NCBI GenBank assembly: GCA_949130495.1
Contig: OX422211.1
Span: 448,332,719-448,396,718, forward strand
Direction: 5' to 3'
Source of the DNA: Sambucus nigra
Lineage: Eukaryota > Streptophyta > Magnoliopsida > Dipsacales > Adoxaceae
DNA length: 64,000 nucleotides
Shown piece by piece: positions 1-12,210 of the stretch. The position numbers and the translations under genes are program-made. Position 1 is the first letter of the stretch, and each line of letters opens with the position of its first letter. Below the pieces are notes generated by a model. That model was not told the origin of the DNA. It did no database searches and was given only the letters and a program-made list of their open reading frames with translations.

Positions 1-300
1 AAAGCTACAATTTATGAATTATGTCTACAGAAATTTATTTTAGGATTCGGAGTTATTAACACTATTGCTAAGTCAGTGAAGTATTATGATAATGCCACTG
101 CAATCTTCATTATGAGTAACTGATAGGAGTTTTAAAGAACTTATGCACATTAGGATATAATACATATATGTGAATGAAGAAGTTCAGAAACAATAAGTGT
201 TAGTTGAACACACTATTATAAGTGTTAACATAGCATATTCACTAATAGATGAGCTATCACCAAAGGACATTCATGAAGCATGCTAAAGATATGAGTCTTG
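1..300 (+). pseudogene. Ty1/copia RNase H C-terminal remnant
   Basis: Decayed 3' end of a copia pol gene. Translation of 49-119 gives a stretch like VINTIAKSVKYYDNATAIF, matching the copia RNase H segment around the 'KxYCDNxAAxxF' motif. 169-286 gives VNEEVQKQ, then VEHT, then LSPKDIHEA, matching the family's 'VxEKVxxxxVxIEHI...LTKGLxPKxFxEH' tail. Several in-frame stops are present (for example the TGA at 121 and the TAA at 197). The rest of pol lies outside the window to the left. This is inferred from the motif order; no alignment was run. Confidence 0.6.
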
Positions 301-599
301 AGTGCAGACGATTAAGTGTTGTAGATTGTTTTGTGCTTAATTTTGACATTATATTTGATATAAATTAAAGTGTATTCCAAACATTTCAATTTCTGATTAC
401 ATGCATGTGAATTGATGAATGTGATAGGAATAATCTTTTATATAAGACATTATGGGACCATTACTAAATAACCCAAGTCATAGGCTTTGTTGGATGATTT
501 ATTAATATTGTGGTACATGAAAGCGATAATGTTTTTGAATTAGTATGTGAGCACTATGTCTCACATTAATGAATTGTTTGAATAAGGTGTTTATGAAAA

Positions 600-1200
600 A
601 CCATTTAAGGATAACTCAAGAATCATTGCATGTCTTGTGATAATCATGGACCTAGTGAGAGAATGGTAGAATTATTTAAATGATAATTCCCCATAATGTG
701 TTCCATAAATGTATTAATACTAAGAGTCACTTTAGTTTATGTAAGGGTGCTATAAATACCAAGAGTTAAAATGACTCTTGAGTATCTACCTTGATGGAAG
801 ATTGAGATTAAGTGATTATTGGATATTTGGGTTCTGTCCCTGTTAATAAATAAATTGGTGAAGTCCATCATTCACAACTTTCTAAAGACAACATAATTCC
901 ATTGGAAAGGGAGAGAAATCCAAATTATCAAAAGATGGTTAATTTTCATAATAGAATTTTGACCATAGAGGAATATCTAGCCATTAGAATGCAGTGAAAC
1001 TAGAACACAGTGTGTACAAAGACAAGATGAAGCCGGATTCAAAATATTAACCCGATTGGATATTGTTAATATTGACTGCTATGCTAATTTTTTCAGCAGT
1101 GATATGACGGAGGTAAAATAATTAATTCTAAATTCATATCTATGGATTCAGGTATGTAATTAAATTATTGTTTTACGTTTCGCATAATAATTATATGTAA
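600..1200 (+). repeat. Probable 3' LTR remnant of the copia element
   Basis: AT-rich sequence directly downstream of the copia RNase H end, where a 3' LTR is expected. It holds a TATA-box-like TATAAATACC at about 751-760, preceded by a region with no reading frame and followed by a leader-like stretch. No second copy exists in the window, so the LTR edges cannot be fixed and the range is approximate. Confidence 0.35.
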
Positions 1201-1249
1201 AAAGCATAAATTTTAAGATGTGATTATCATGATGATTCAAGATCCTTTT

Positions 1250-2890
1250 CTTTAAAGAACCACATCATGCTGAATTAAATAATCAATTAATGTTTAAATT
1301 AATCAAATTTTCTTAGTAGTTTGTCTTATTTAATTTAAAGTATTTCTAATAGGAACACGACCTTCCTACATGATCACTCATTTTGATATCTTCTTTTGAA
1401 GACAATTTATTTGATTATGAACTACAACTCTGACTCTTCAGTGCACCAGTCTCTGACATAATTGGCATTAGAATCCACTAAAGCCTCAAACCATAACCAA
1501 ATATGATGTATATGATGATTATTTACTGTTTTGTGTTCATACGATGATCTCTCTCACGAATACTCAAAGAAAAACTCAAAAACTCTCTTTAGAGGTTTGA
1601 AAGGTTACAACATTTGGGGAGCTTGTTCAGAATGTCAAAAAACACATTTTTGCAAAGTTGGACTTCGTTCGGACTAGGGAGACCTTGTTCGAATGAAGTC
1701 TAGTTCAAATTAGGGAACCCTCATTTCAAAATCTTTTAAACGAGCTTTTTACTTCAAATTTGGGACTTACAATGTTCACTGTTTTGAGCATAACTTTTGA
1801 CTCAGATGTCAAAATGACGTTTTACATTGTAAAACTAACTCAGAGTTCTATAATTTTCATTTTTTGAGGTCTAAAATTCAAACATTTTATCTGCAAAAAT
1901 AACCTCAAGCTTTGCAAAAACTGTTTTTCTGACTTATGGTTTTGTCCGATAAGATGGTCCATATATGTACACTACATCTTTAAGACGTAAAGGCACAACT
2001 AGACCTAAATTTTTATGTTTTGTCAATTCATAATGAGATAAACCAAAAAGAGTATAAAAAAAATATCTTTATAGTGATGATGAGGAAGAAGTTGAAATGG
2101 AATCCATGTAATGCCCACAAGTATGAGGGAGATAGTGATGAATGTAGAGCAAAATTTGCACCACATTCAGATTCCACCGATTTCTTAATCTAGAATTTGT
2201 CCCAAAAGTTTACCTCCCTCGACACCTATGCATATAATGAGATTTCGGGTCTCCGATCTTGCATGATTTTCTCTGAGATACCTTCAAGTTCCATGCACAC
2301 GAACACTAATAACATTGGGAGTCTGCCTATAGCTCTAAGAATAGATCCGCCGCTTGGATGATCAATTAAGTGTGTTGTGATCTGGAGTTCATCAATTATT
2401 ACCATTTTTTACAGCCTCCCAAACCCCACGCATTCCCTCTTCACTCTCTCTCTTTCCTTCTGCAGCTCATTCTTAATAACTCTCTTCTACCTCTTCCCTT
2501 CCTCACTTTACAGTCCATATTCCACGCGGGTCTATTTATAGTAGACTTTGTGATTTCCCTGTGTTGTGCGTTGCTGGTGAAATTGCATCAATGTTTGTTT
2601 CAAAAAGGTAATCGCCTTAACTGGGTACTTTTTTTTTTCATTCTATTCCAACTGTTTTACTATTGATGCTTAATCTTTTGTCTAAACTACTCTCATGAGG
2701 AAAACAAATGTGCTATGTTGTCCCATTAAGGTGATAAGATGTCCCGTTTAGTTCATGTTTAATTTTTGTTTTTGAGTAAAACAGGCCCTACAGGCAATGG
2801 ATCTCAACCAACAGATTGAGGAATTTCAAAGTTTTACCTATCCATGGACAGTAATTTCAACAGCTAAGTTAAAAATGTTTTTCCACGTGG
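1250..2890. other. Unassigned AT-rich sequence
   Basis: No recognisable gene or element. A 98-codon plus-strand frame at 2370-2666 is rich in Leu/Phe and C/T-biased, and I see no domain in it. Around 2770-2790 a pyrimidine-poor stretch ends in CCTACAG just before GCAATG, which could be a splice acceptor of a captured or decayed gene piece, but no partner donor or homologous product is recognised. Confidence 0.3.
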
Positions 2891-2900
2891 TCCAAAAAAG

Positions 2901-3066
2901 TAGGGGTGACAATTCGGGTTCGTCGTGTCATTTTCGAGTTACGTTAATTTTTATTCGAGTATAAGTTTTCGATACTCTTAAATCTATATAAGTTAATCGT
3001 GTTATATTCGGGTCATTTCGGGTTATTACCATAAACGGATTATCGTGTCAAAAATTGTCAGCCCTA
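2901..3066. mobile_element. hAT-type MITE, 166 bp, with 8-bp TSD
   Basis: Non-coding element with terminal inverted repeats: the left end reads TAGGGGTGACAATT and the reverse complement of the right end reads TAGGGCTGACAATT (13 of 14 match). It is flanked by a perfect 8-bp duplication CAAAAAAG at 2893-2900 and 3067-3074. An 8-bp TSD is characteristic of hAT elements. The interior has repeated TTCGGGTT/TCGTGT-like words, as in many plant elements of this kind. It is too short to encode a transposase, so it would depend on one supplied in trans. Confidence 0.85.
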
Positions 3067-3329
3067 CAAAAAAGAGAATAATACCAATTAACGTGTAACA
3101 TGAAGATTGATCAAAATCCCCGCGATTAAAAAAAGGGGTGTGAACCTAAACCATCATATAGGGAAAGTTGGTAAATGTTTCAATCTTTGCACAAAGCTAT
3201 TTCTTCACATCCGCAGAAGGTTCAACAACTTGGTTTATAGGCGAAAGAATGTCGCCGGTGAGTGAAACAAGAAAAGAGCGACTGGGTTAAAACTCTAAAG
3301 CAAGCTTTTGCGGTTCGGTTCCCCATTTA

Positions 3330-4090
3330 GTTGGCAAATGAATTTTTGGGGTTTTATTTTAAATAATTAATAACAAACCTGATATATTTTTTCATTTTTT
3401 CAAAACTAAGAAAAGACGTCATATATCTTGTGTCCCCTTCGGATTTAAATTGGCATACGTACTTCATTGATTAATAATTATTAACTACTTTGGAATATAG
3501 TCGGCATGTCAAAATCATTTCAAGGTATACGATGATTAGTCTGTATGTTCTAGATTGGGTAGTTGGTGCGGTTCATTTGGTTTGCAAATGAAAATTGGGT
3601 TTTTATTGTAAAAAACTTGATAACAAACCTCATATATATTTGGTATTCTCTTTTGTGAAATAATTGTACATATTTTTATATCCCATAAATGTTGGGTTGA
3701 TGGTTCATATGATATCAAAATAATTTTTTCGATTTTTATTCTAAAAAACTAACAAAACCTCATATATTTTGTGTCCCATTCATTAAAATGATTTGTAGAC
3801 CTTTTTATGTTCCGTAAATGTCTGGTGTATTGTAGTATATTCCGCATCTTATGTAAAAAAATTGTTGCGGCCTTGATTCGGCTGTGGGTGTAGTTCATTT
3901 AGTTCTCAAATGAAATTTTGGGTTTTTTTAATTACAAACCTGATATAATTTGTGTCCCCATTTGTGAAATGATTTTTTATGTTTTTATGTCCCGTAAATG
4001 TTCGGTTAATGGCTCACATGATATAAAAATGATTTTTTTGATTTTTATTTAAAAAAAAAAAAGCTAAGAACAAACCTTATATGTGTTACC
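3330..4090. repeat. Degenerate tandem repeat, ~320-bp unit
   Basis: A block containing GCAAATGAAAATTGGG, AACAAACCTCATATAT, then TGTGTCCC/GTGAAAT, then CCGTAAATGTT, then a TCATATGATATCAAAAT-like word recurs. Clear copies begin near 3577 and 3896, with partial copies near 3330, 3730 and 4035. Copies are AT-rich and divergent. Lying just upstream of a Helitron-like 3' end, this may be internal repetition of a non-autonomous Helitron, which is an inference. Confidence 0.5.
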
Positions 4091-4451
4091 CTAGGGCAAC
4101 TGTGGTATTTTAGTAAAAAGAAAAATTTTATTCCAAAATGATCCATAACCTAGGATTCCAAAGATCTAAGTGGAAATTATAATAAACCTCCTTAAGAGAA
4201 TCATGAATGTCTCCAAAAGCTATTTTTTCCTCAAATCACCCAAACCCCAAAAACCATTCAAGAGAAGGAGCTTCATAGTATGAACATAATGTGTTTCTTT
4301 GATCCATTTGGATAAGTTAAAAAATATGGATGGTTTATCCGAGATTATGGGCATAAATGGATATGGGAATGGAGGAATTTGGGTTTTGAGTTTGGATTAT
4401 AAATATTAATATTCAACATTTTTTAATATAATTATACTAATATTTTTAGAG

Positions 4452-4482
4452 AGCAGGTGCATCGCGCGGGTTAAAATCTAGT
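4452..4482 (+). mobile_element. Helitron-like 3' terminus
   Basis: The stretch GGTGCATCGCGCGGGTTAAA followed by ATCTAGT fits the plant Helitron 3' end: a short GC-rich imperfect hairpin followed within about 10 bp by CTAG and a host T. CTAG ends at 4481. I could not identify a matching 5' TC end, so the element's extent is unknown; the repeats at 3330-4090 would lie inside it. No Rep/helicase coding is visible, so it would be non-autonomous. Confidence 0.55.
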
Positions 4483-4521
4483 GGAGATTAACTCTTCCTG
4501 AGTATGATTTGATAACGAAAT

Positions 4522-4537
4522 GGGGGGGGGGGGGGGG
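4522..4537 (+). repeat. Poly-G tract (G16)
   Basis: Sixteen consecutive G residues in AT-rich surroundings, a simple homopolymer whose length may be uncertain in the assembly. Confidence 0.9.
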
Positions 4538-4539
4538 AG

Positions 4540-6119
4540 ATGATATTATATAATAAGATGATAAAGAAGGGAATATAGAGAAAAGAACAAATACATGCAT
4601 TTTTATAAAATCACAAGAAAAAGGAAGATATAAGAATGTGGGAGAAAAAGAATTTTCTTAAAAGCCACATATCTAAGAAAGGGGGAAGACTTAAGAATAT
4701 TTTTCCAAACGATTTCAGTTATATTGTTATCATAAATGGGGATATTGTGACCAAAAAAAAAATTCAAACTAAAGTTTTGTATGACATCGATTCAATTGAT
4801 AAAACCTAAAAATTCACTATCTTCCTTATAATGTCCTTGTGATAAAATCAAGCACTCAGGATATGATGAGATCCGTTACCAAAAAAAAGTTATAAAATGC
4901 AAACCAAAGCTCTCATGGGAAGAACTACCTCACAAAGAAAGCTCATATGTCAATCAAGATCATTTACCAAAATCCTTATGGAGAAGAAAGAGAAATCAAG
5001 GCATATTCAAGAATTTCACAAAAAATCCCTCAAGAAATCCAAACCTCAAAGATTCAAGTGAATCATAGAGAGAGTTGAGTGATTAGACAATTGATGTAGT
5101 AACGTAGCACAACTTTAATGATAAAGTATTGGTCTAATCACACACACACACACATAAAACCAACCCCTGACTAGCTAAAATCCTTTTCCCTTGTATAAAG
5201 ATCTTTAGTTGACTAAAATTGACTTTCAATCTACCAAAATAGGGATTTTCAAACTGCATCATGTGATAAAAACTGAACCACACACCTTGGGACTTTTAAT
5301 TGGCTAAAACTGATTTTAGATGGCTTAAAATGTGTATCGTACCGACTAGCTTATTTAAAAATATAAAAGACAATTTTCCACAAATTACCCAAATACCCTA
5401 CCATAAATAGTTTTTTTTTTCAAGTCTATAAATAGACCTTGAAATTTCATTCCAAAGTACACAAGCTCATCCTGAAAAATAATACATGAAAGTCCAAATT
5501 CAGAACTCATATCAACCATATTTTTGAGATTTCAATAAAGATAATTTCATACTCATTTCAAAACTGAGAGATTCAAACCCAAATCCCTATCTAACCAAGT
5601 TAAAAACCTAAATCCCACTTGAGCTAAGAATTAAATCCAAAAACCTAACTTGAGATAGTTACTTGTGAATAGTGGAAGTGAGATATTAATATAGAGAGAA
5701 AGATTCATGATTTACATTTGAATTTGTATTCTTGACATTATGGTTTAAACTTTCCTGTATCTTCACGGCTGATAGTGTTAATGTTTCGGGGAGTTAAGGC
5801 ATATTAAAATCTTGGATTTGCTCGTGTTTTCTTGGTCATGGAAGGAGGTTTTTCCCTTCTTCGTTGTGGTTTGGAAAGTGGTATAATTCCTTGTATGGTA
5901 TTGGTCTTGTCGTAAAGAATATGATATAATAAAGTTTCACAAGTACCGTGTCAAGAATGTATTAAGGAAAGGTCGAAACACATTAAAAAAACAATTTTCA
6001 TAGGGTCCATGTACCCTTTATTAACTATTAATAGTTATTGCTTAATTAATTTCGTATGCTTATATTTATTCAACATAATGCCTTTGGTTTCAAGATAAGT
6101 TTAAATTTGACATTAATTT
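4540..6119. other. Unassigned sequence with a possible LTR promoter
   Basis: No coding region recognised. A short CA microsatellite lies at about 5139-5154. A TATA-box-like TCTATAAATAG at about 5427-5437 is followed by a leader-like A-rich stretch with no long reading frame, resembling the U3/R region of a copia LTR. The decayed copia integrase that follows makes an LTR plausible, but no second copy is present to prove it. Confidence 0.3.
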
Positions 6120-6541
6120 CGTAAATACCTAATTCATTCCTCCTCATGGGTGTATTTTAGAGCCAACATGAACTATCATATAACTGTTCAATCTAAAATA
6201 ATCCCCAAACCACATGATTGTTATTATATCTTCGAAATCATTTATTGGATTCCTAACAATGCATATGATTATACGAGTCATGTGACTTGTGGTAAAAATA
6301 GATATTTTGTAACATATGTAGATAAATATTCAACATATGCATTCATATACTCATTTAAAATTATGGATAAGGTTTTCAAAAAGGTTATGTGTTTTAAGGT
6401 TTGAAATGAAACTAAATTGAACCATATGATCATTAATTTATTCTCTATTCGAGGTGGTTAATACCACTAAAATGAATTTCTAAGATTTTATGAAATTCAT
6501 GGAATTTTTCATTAATATTTGGATTCTCATATGCATGTAGG
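6120..6541 (+). pseudogene. Ty1/copia integrase core remnant
   Basis: Fragment of a copia integrase catalytic core. The frame 6150-6404 ends with GKNRYFVTYVDKYSTYAFIY, matching the copia 'GxRYFVTFxDDYSRYxxVY' block, here with the second core Asp changed to Lys. Downstream, 6448-6515 reads as SIRGG, a broken YH.NEFLRFYE stretch, then IHGIFH, matching 'SDRGGEYxSxEFxxFCxxxGIxH'. Frame is lost by stops. The fragment ends at 6541, where the LTR of chromovirus G1 begins, so it is the disrupted target of that insertion. The expected continuation (YSPQxNG...) was not found to the right of G1. Confidence 0.7.
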
Positions 6542-9118
6542 TGTGACAACCCACTTATTTTAGTACCGAGTGGCCAATCCTCAACTAAAATAAAATAGTA
6601 TTCCAGTATAGTTTTATTCTCAGCATCACTGTCACAACAGAAAATATAAATATAATATGAATAAAACCATACAATACAATGAATAGAATAATCCTCATGG
6701 ATAGATAAATAATAAGTGTGAACCGCATAAACTATTGATCAACTAGTAACACCATCCACTGTATAAAACTGAATAATAACTGAGTACTGAATTAAAATCT
6801 CTGATAATATAATAAAATATTATCCATCTAGGGGCAACATGCCCAAACTGAAATTGAGATGAAATGATCTTATCTAGATCGAATGAGTTGAGGCATCTAA
6901 ATTATGTTCTGTAGCATCCACAACTACTGCAACGACAATAATGGATCCATCCCTGCATTCCTAGATGTTGTTGGTGCATACTTGGGGACTTAAAAGGAAA
7001 ACAAGGAAAAAAAATTGCCCGCGGATTAAAGTCCGAAAAGTAAAAAATATTTTTCAAAGAAGACAATTTTTTTAAATCAATTAAAATTGTTGTGTATTAC
7101 TTTCAGAATTAATCGGTCGCACTCACATGAGACAATACCTCACCTCTCAACTACAGTGCACACCCAACGCGTCCATTTTACTATCCTAAATAAACTACCT
7201 AGTCTAACTAGGACACATCACCGCTATTTAAGACCAATCCCCACAATAATATATATTAGTTAAGTATAATTACCTTTACTAGGTATACGGTCATAACAAT
7301 ATTGTAGCGACACACTTTCTATAAATAAATATTCACGTAATAAACATAACATAGCTACACTCGTGCTATAGATAAGTATATACACTATATCATATAAACA
7401 TACATATATATCAGTATCTCTATATATTTATAACCGTATCCCCAGATTATGGAGCTTACAGATACATCCCTCAGGTGCTATTCGGCTCCAGGCACTGAGC
7501 CACCGAATTGATCTCACCACTGATCCCAAACGAAAACACACAATGGAGGCAGTCACAAACATATGTTCGGGGTTCACAACCATACCACATCGAACCCAAC
7601 GGGTATCCAAACCAATATTTATCCTTACACATGGATACTGGCCATGCAACCGTCCTATGACCAGGGGAATCAATCTGACACCTGCGGATCAACGCTAGGG
7701 TGGATTACCACTCCACGCAACCTCCTACGATATCACTATTGAGTAGGTATGTTTAATAAAAACAAGTATAATAAACACATCATTATAATATGAATATATA
7801 TAAAGTTCAAAACTCGTACGCAAACTCCACAACGCACGGTTCACTCAATCCTAAAGTTTGAACCAACTTGCCGATAAAATAGTTAAATAGTCACTCACTT
7901 GAATTCCTAATTATCTTCACTTGAACCTATCTGTTGTTGGCCTATCACATGTACCAAACCCTTGAAAGTATTCCCTAGTACTCTTACAGTACCCCGAAAG
8001 TCCCTACGATCATTCTCCAAGCTCTAACGGGTGAGAAAAACACACAAATAAATGTTTGATAGACTAGTAAATCGAACTAGTTCATTGACAAACCGAATTA
8101 GTTCTCTCCCCCCAGGCAATCGGTTCGGTTTGCTGGGTTGCCAGAAATCTTCTTCCTCAGGTTTAGTATTCCAAAACCTTCTAGTGGAGGTCCCAAGCCT
8201 CCCCAAACATGAAATCAACCTTACACATCCATATATTGACGTTCCAGAAGCATTATAACACCTAAATAACTATAAATCCTATATCAAACACATATAATTA
8301 TGAATTAAACATCAAATCAATTCAACTTATAGTGTTCCCCAATTTTTTTTTCAAAAGTTCAACTTTCTAATCAAAGTTATACACGCTCATAACTAATAAT
8401 CAAATTAAATCAGATATCCCTTATCATTATTATATCTGTATTAATGAATCAAAGTTTCAATCTTTATAACTTTAATTTCCATATTTTTATCCCTAGTTAT
8501 GAAACTAATTAACTACACATAATTACCACTTAAAATAACTAACTACTTTCTTTTATGAATTAAATATGATATTCCCTATGTGTTTGATGATAGGTTGAAA
8601 CCAGAATTGGCCTCTTCCTATTCTCCAAGCCATTTTCTCCTCTTAAACTCTCTCTCAATCTCCCTTGTGCAGAATATCAAAAGTGGGCTTCCATCCACTT
8701 ACCCAGCCTCTTAAATACTCCCTTAATTACCCAAATCCAATTTTCCCACTTAACCATAAGACTAATTTTATACGGGTCATGCTATGTCAAAAAGCCTCCG
8801 GAACCCAATTATAACACCCAGGTGCCTATTCTAGACTATTTGACCCTTTCTAGATCACCGACGTACTCGAAAAGGTCATCTAAGTCACCCAACTCAAATA
8901 TTATAACATCTCAGTAACTAAGGCCAATACGTGTGTATCGTACACACGCTCCATAAATTTTACTGATCTGCCAATTTAATCGATATATAAAAATAAAAGT
9001 ACGCATTCACTAATTCGCGACATATTATAAATTACATATCTATATACTTATCACACGCAAGTAAATAATAATAATAAATATTAATCCTTTATGTCGCTAA
9101 TTAATATTTATCAAAAAC
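6542..9118 (-). repeat. G1 3' LTR
   Basis: Begins TGTGACAACCC on the plus strand. It is collinear with 11350-12210 for its first ~850 bp and with 37040-38630 for its middle part. The right edge is approximate: RT-like sequence resumes at ~9125 and no clear polypurine tract is visible. It carries several short reading frames on both strands, none protein-like. Relative to the other copy, divergence is high (many substitutions and indels), so this is one of the oldest elements here. Confidence 0.65.
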
Positions 9119-9124
9119 TGATGG

Positions 9125-9500
9125 AACCTCGACCTTAAATCAATCTTAGAGAAGTAGGCTGCTCCTCTCAGCTGACCAAATAAGTCATCGATACAAGGAA
9201 ATAGATACTTAGTTCCAAATCGTGACCTTATTCAACTCTCGGTAATTGATATACAATCTCAATGACCCATACTTCTTTTTTATAAACAAAACTAAGGAAC
9301 CTCATGGTGATGTACTCCTGCGAATAAAACCCTGTCGTAAAAACTGTTGAATTTGATCCCTTAACTCCCATATCTCTAAAGGAGTCATATGATACGGTCC
9401 TCACACTATCGGTCTAGTACCCGACTCTAAGTCGATCACACACTCAATATCCTAACTCAGGCATTACCTCGATATCTCCTGAAACTCATCAGTATAGTCC
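9125..9500 (-). pseudogene. G1 reverse transcriptase N-terminal fragment
   Basis: On the minus strand, ~9240-9210 translates as RELNKVTI and ~9205-9125 as [19 protein letters not shown], the classic chromovirus RT segment '[40 protein letters not shown]'. It breaks off after IDLRS at ~9125, so the YxDD active site, RNase H and integrase are absent: an internal deletion joins RT directly to the LTR side. In-frame stops are present. Confidence 0.65.
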
Positions 9501-9599
9501 CTAACAACAGGGATCGAATCTAGCGATATGACTATACCCTCAGAAGTCTCCTCCTTAATATAGTATAAGTGCATGATTGACCCTCCCTCCGAACAAGGC

Positions 9600-9994
9600 A
9601 TCGCCACAAGAAACACGTCCTACCCTCGAATAGCGAACTTATTATTACTACTGTAACAATCCACTATCAATTTATATGTCACTAACCATTCCATACCTAA
9701 ACTCATCTAAATCTAAAATAATTAGATCTATTACTAACCATAACCTCCTCATGTTCACACACACCCCCGACAGATGGAACGAATGAGAGTCCTGCCACCC
9801 AAAGACGAATCTACAGTCATAATAATGCTTGAGGCTAAATCCACTAAACCCGTCGGATGTTCGAATCTAGAGCTAACAAATGAGTGTGATGCTCCTGTGT
9901 CAAACAAAATGTTCCCTATATTTCCATGTATAGAAAACATACCCTCAATCGCTGGCGGCGATAACTGTAACATTGGTCCTTGGAGGTGATACAC
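9600..9994 (-). pseudogene. G1 aspartic protease remnant
   Basis: Minus-strand frame 9994-9755 contains GNILFDTGASHSFVSSRF, the retroviral-type aspartic protease motif with the catalytic Asp and 'DTGAS' intact, as in Del/Tekay-like chromoviruses ('xxLFDSGATHSFIS'). Frame and order (gag at higher coordinates, RT at lower) fit a minus-strand polyprotein. The C-terminal GMDWL-type motif is not preserved in frame. Confidence 0.7.
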
Positions 9995-11200
9995 ATGCCC
10001 AAACTGCCTCTGCCCCTAGCCCTGTGGAGGTGGTACAGCTTGAACTGTCGATGGAGATGGAAGTTGTTATAACTATTACCCCGACTAAGAACCTTACTCC
10101 TAACCCCTACCCCTGTTCGGCATACATGTCGCATGTGGCCTTGCTCCACATATACGAAACACCTCCCAGTAAAATAAAACCTGTCTCTAGCCCTGCTAGC
10201 CCTGACGAGGCTGCCCATGATAACCCCGTCTCTACTGGCCCCTGATCTGATTACTTTGGCCCCACTGAGTATGTTTCTATCCCTACCTAAAATTTCCATC
10301 ATTTGGACTGTATCTTTTAGCAATGTACCCCTATTGGGAACCCCGCTCCTGCACCCTTTGCAGTTGTTGTAGCGCCCCACTGGCATTGCTATAGTCTTTC
10401 CCTTCTGGCTAGACTCTTCGGTCCTCTTTTCTCCCCGCAAAAGGAAGTGATGATCCTAAAAGTGGAGCAATGTATCATTAACAACCTCAGAGTAAATCTG
10501 CAACGCTAGGTTCCCTAGTAAGTGCTAGTGAATCCTCCATGTTAGTTCATTAGTAAACTTAAGGACCCTCTTCTCCTCATTGTTCACCTCATCTTGCATA
10601 AATTTTGCCAGGCGAATGAACTCTTCCTCGTAGTTTGTCACAATCCAACCCTCCTATGAAAGGTCTATGAATATCTTCCTCATCTCCATTTGAATTGTTG
10701 ATGAAAAAAACTTGCAATCAAATTACACCCAGAACTCCTGGATTGTCATCATAAGTTTCTCCTCTACTGTGGTGAGCCCCTCTCACCACTGAAGTGCCAC
10801 CCCGACTAGCATAAATGTAGCCAGTATTTTCTTTTGAGTGCCACTGTACTCAATCATGTGCAAATGCCTTTGAATATCCTTCTTTCATCGTCTAGCTACA
10901 AACATATTAACATTCCCCTAGAACTCTGTAAAGCCCCTCTGACTCTCTCCCAAACTGACAATACTGGGTGAGCCTAAACTAGTGCTACCACTAGTGGTTG
11001 TGCTTGGAGAAAATGTTATGTTAGGGAAGTCATCGTGGCATTAACTATCTATGCAATAATAGTGGCGACCTCGGCTGCAGTCACCATCCCCTAAGTGGCC
11101 TGCGTCTCCGGCTGAGCCTCTTCCTCTATGATCCTCCTACCGACACATGTCGATTCACCTCTCTTATTGTTTACCATCTGAAACCAAACCGAAATTATAT
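9995..11200 (-). pseudogene. G1 gag remnant
   Basis: Heavily decayed gag. The longest frame (10440-9916) holds CFVYVEQGHMRHVC, a CCHC zinc knuckle in which the second Cys is replaced (expected CxxCxxxGHxxxxC). Upstream, from about 11177, a start region MVNNKRGEST is visible but is soon broken by stops. The region lies between the primer binding site and the protease, as expected for gag. Confidence 0.55.
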
Positions 11201-11332
11201 GAGATTCACTTAATTAAACTTATAGCGGAAGAATGTTATGAGATAATAGTCCTAAATATAGGGCTCTATATCAAAGGAAATGAAATGCACACACATAACA
11301 AGTTCACATAGATCCTAGGGACACTAGAACCT

Positions 11333-11347
11333 GATGCTCTGATACCA
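11333..11347 (-). other. G1 primer binding site
   Basis: The minus strand reads TGGTATCAGAGCATC two bases inside the LTR edge at 11350. This matches the initiator tRNA-Met type primer binding site used by many plant LTR retrotransposons and fixes the element's orientation as minus. Confidence 0.85.
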
Positions 11348-11349
11348 AC

Positions 11350-12210
11350 TGTGGCAAACCGCATATTTTAATATTGGATGGTAAATCTTCTACTAAAATT
11401 AAACAGTAATCCAATATGGTTTCATTTTCAACATCACTGTCGCAACAAGAAATATAAATATAATATGAATAAAACCATACAACACAATGAATAGAATAAT
11501 CCTCATGTATAGATAAATAATAAGTGTGAACCGAATAAACCATCAATCACGTAGTAACATCATCCATTGTATAATACTGAATAATAATAAATGAGTACTG
11601 AAGTAAAATCTCTGACAATAAAATAAAATCCTATCCATTACGGGCAAAATGACCTAACTAAAACTGAGATTAAATGATCCTTTCTAAATCGAATGAGTTA
11701 AGGCATCTAAATCAAGTCCTGGAGTGTCCACAACTACTATAACCTCAAGAATGGATCTATCCCTGTGGTCTCGGCTGCTGTTGTTGCATACTTGGGGATT
11801 TAAAAGGAAAATAAGGAAAAATAATTGTCTGCAGGTCAAATCCTGAAAAGTAGAATATATTTTGCAAGTAGATAATTGTTTCAAATCGATTAAAACTATA
11901 GTTTATTACTTTAATAATTAACCGGTTGCACTCACATGAGATAAAACCTCACCTCTTAACTATAGTGCACACCTAATGTATATTGTTATCCTAATTAAAC
12001 TACCAAGTTTAACTAGAACACATCATCACTATCCAAGCCTAATCCTCATTAATAGTCTCTATTAGCTGAGTATAACTACCTTCACTAGGTAAATATAGTC
12101 TCTATTAGTTCATACCAATATTGTAGCAACCCACTTGCTATAAATAAATATTCACATAATAAACATAAAATAGCTACACTCGTGTTATAGATAAATATAT
12201 ACACTATATC
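11350..12210 (-). repeat. G1 5' LTR, left fragment
   Basis: Aligns with 6542-7400 over its whole length. The copy stops at 12210 (...CACTATATC), where G2 begins; the homologous sequence continues in the other LTR as ATATAAACATAC and, in this copy, resumes at about 37040. Confidence 0.75.

Noticed and set aside
2370..2666. 98-codon Leu/Phe-rich ORF that could be a small membrane protein
   Set aside because: C/T-biased sequence with no start context, conserved motif or second copy; too little to call a gene.
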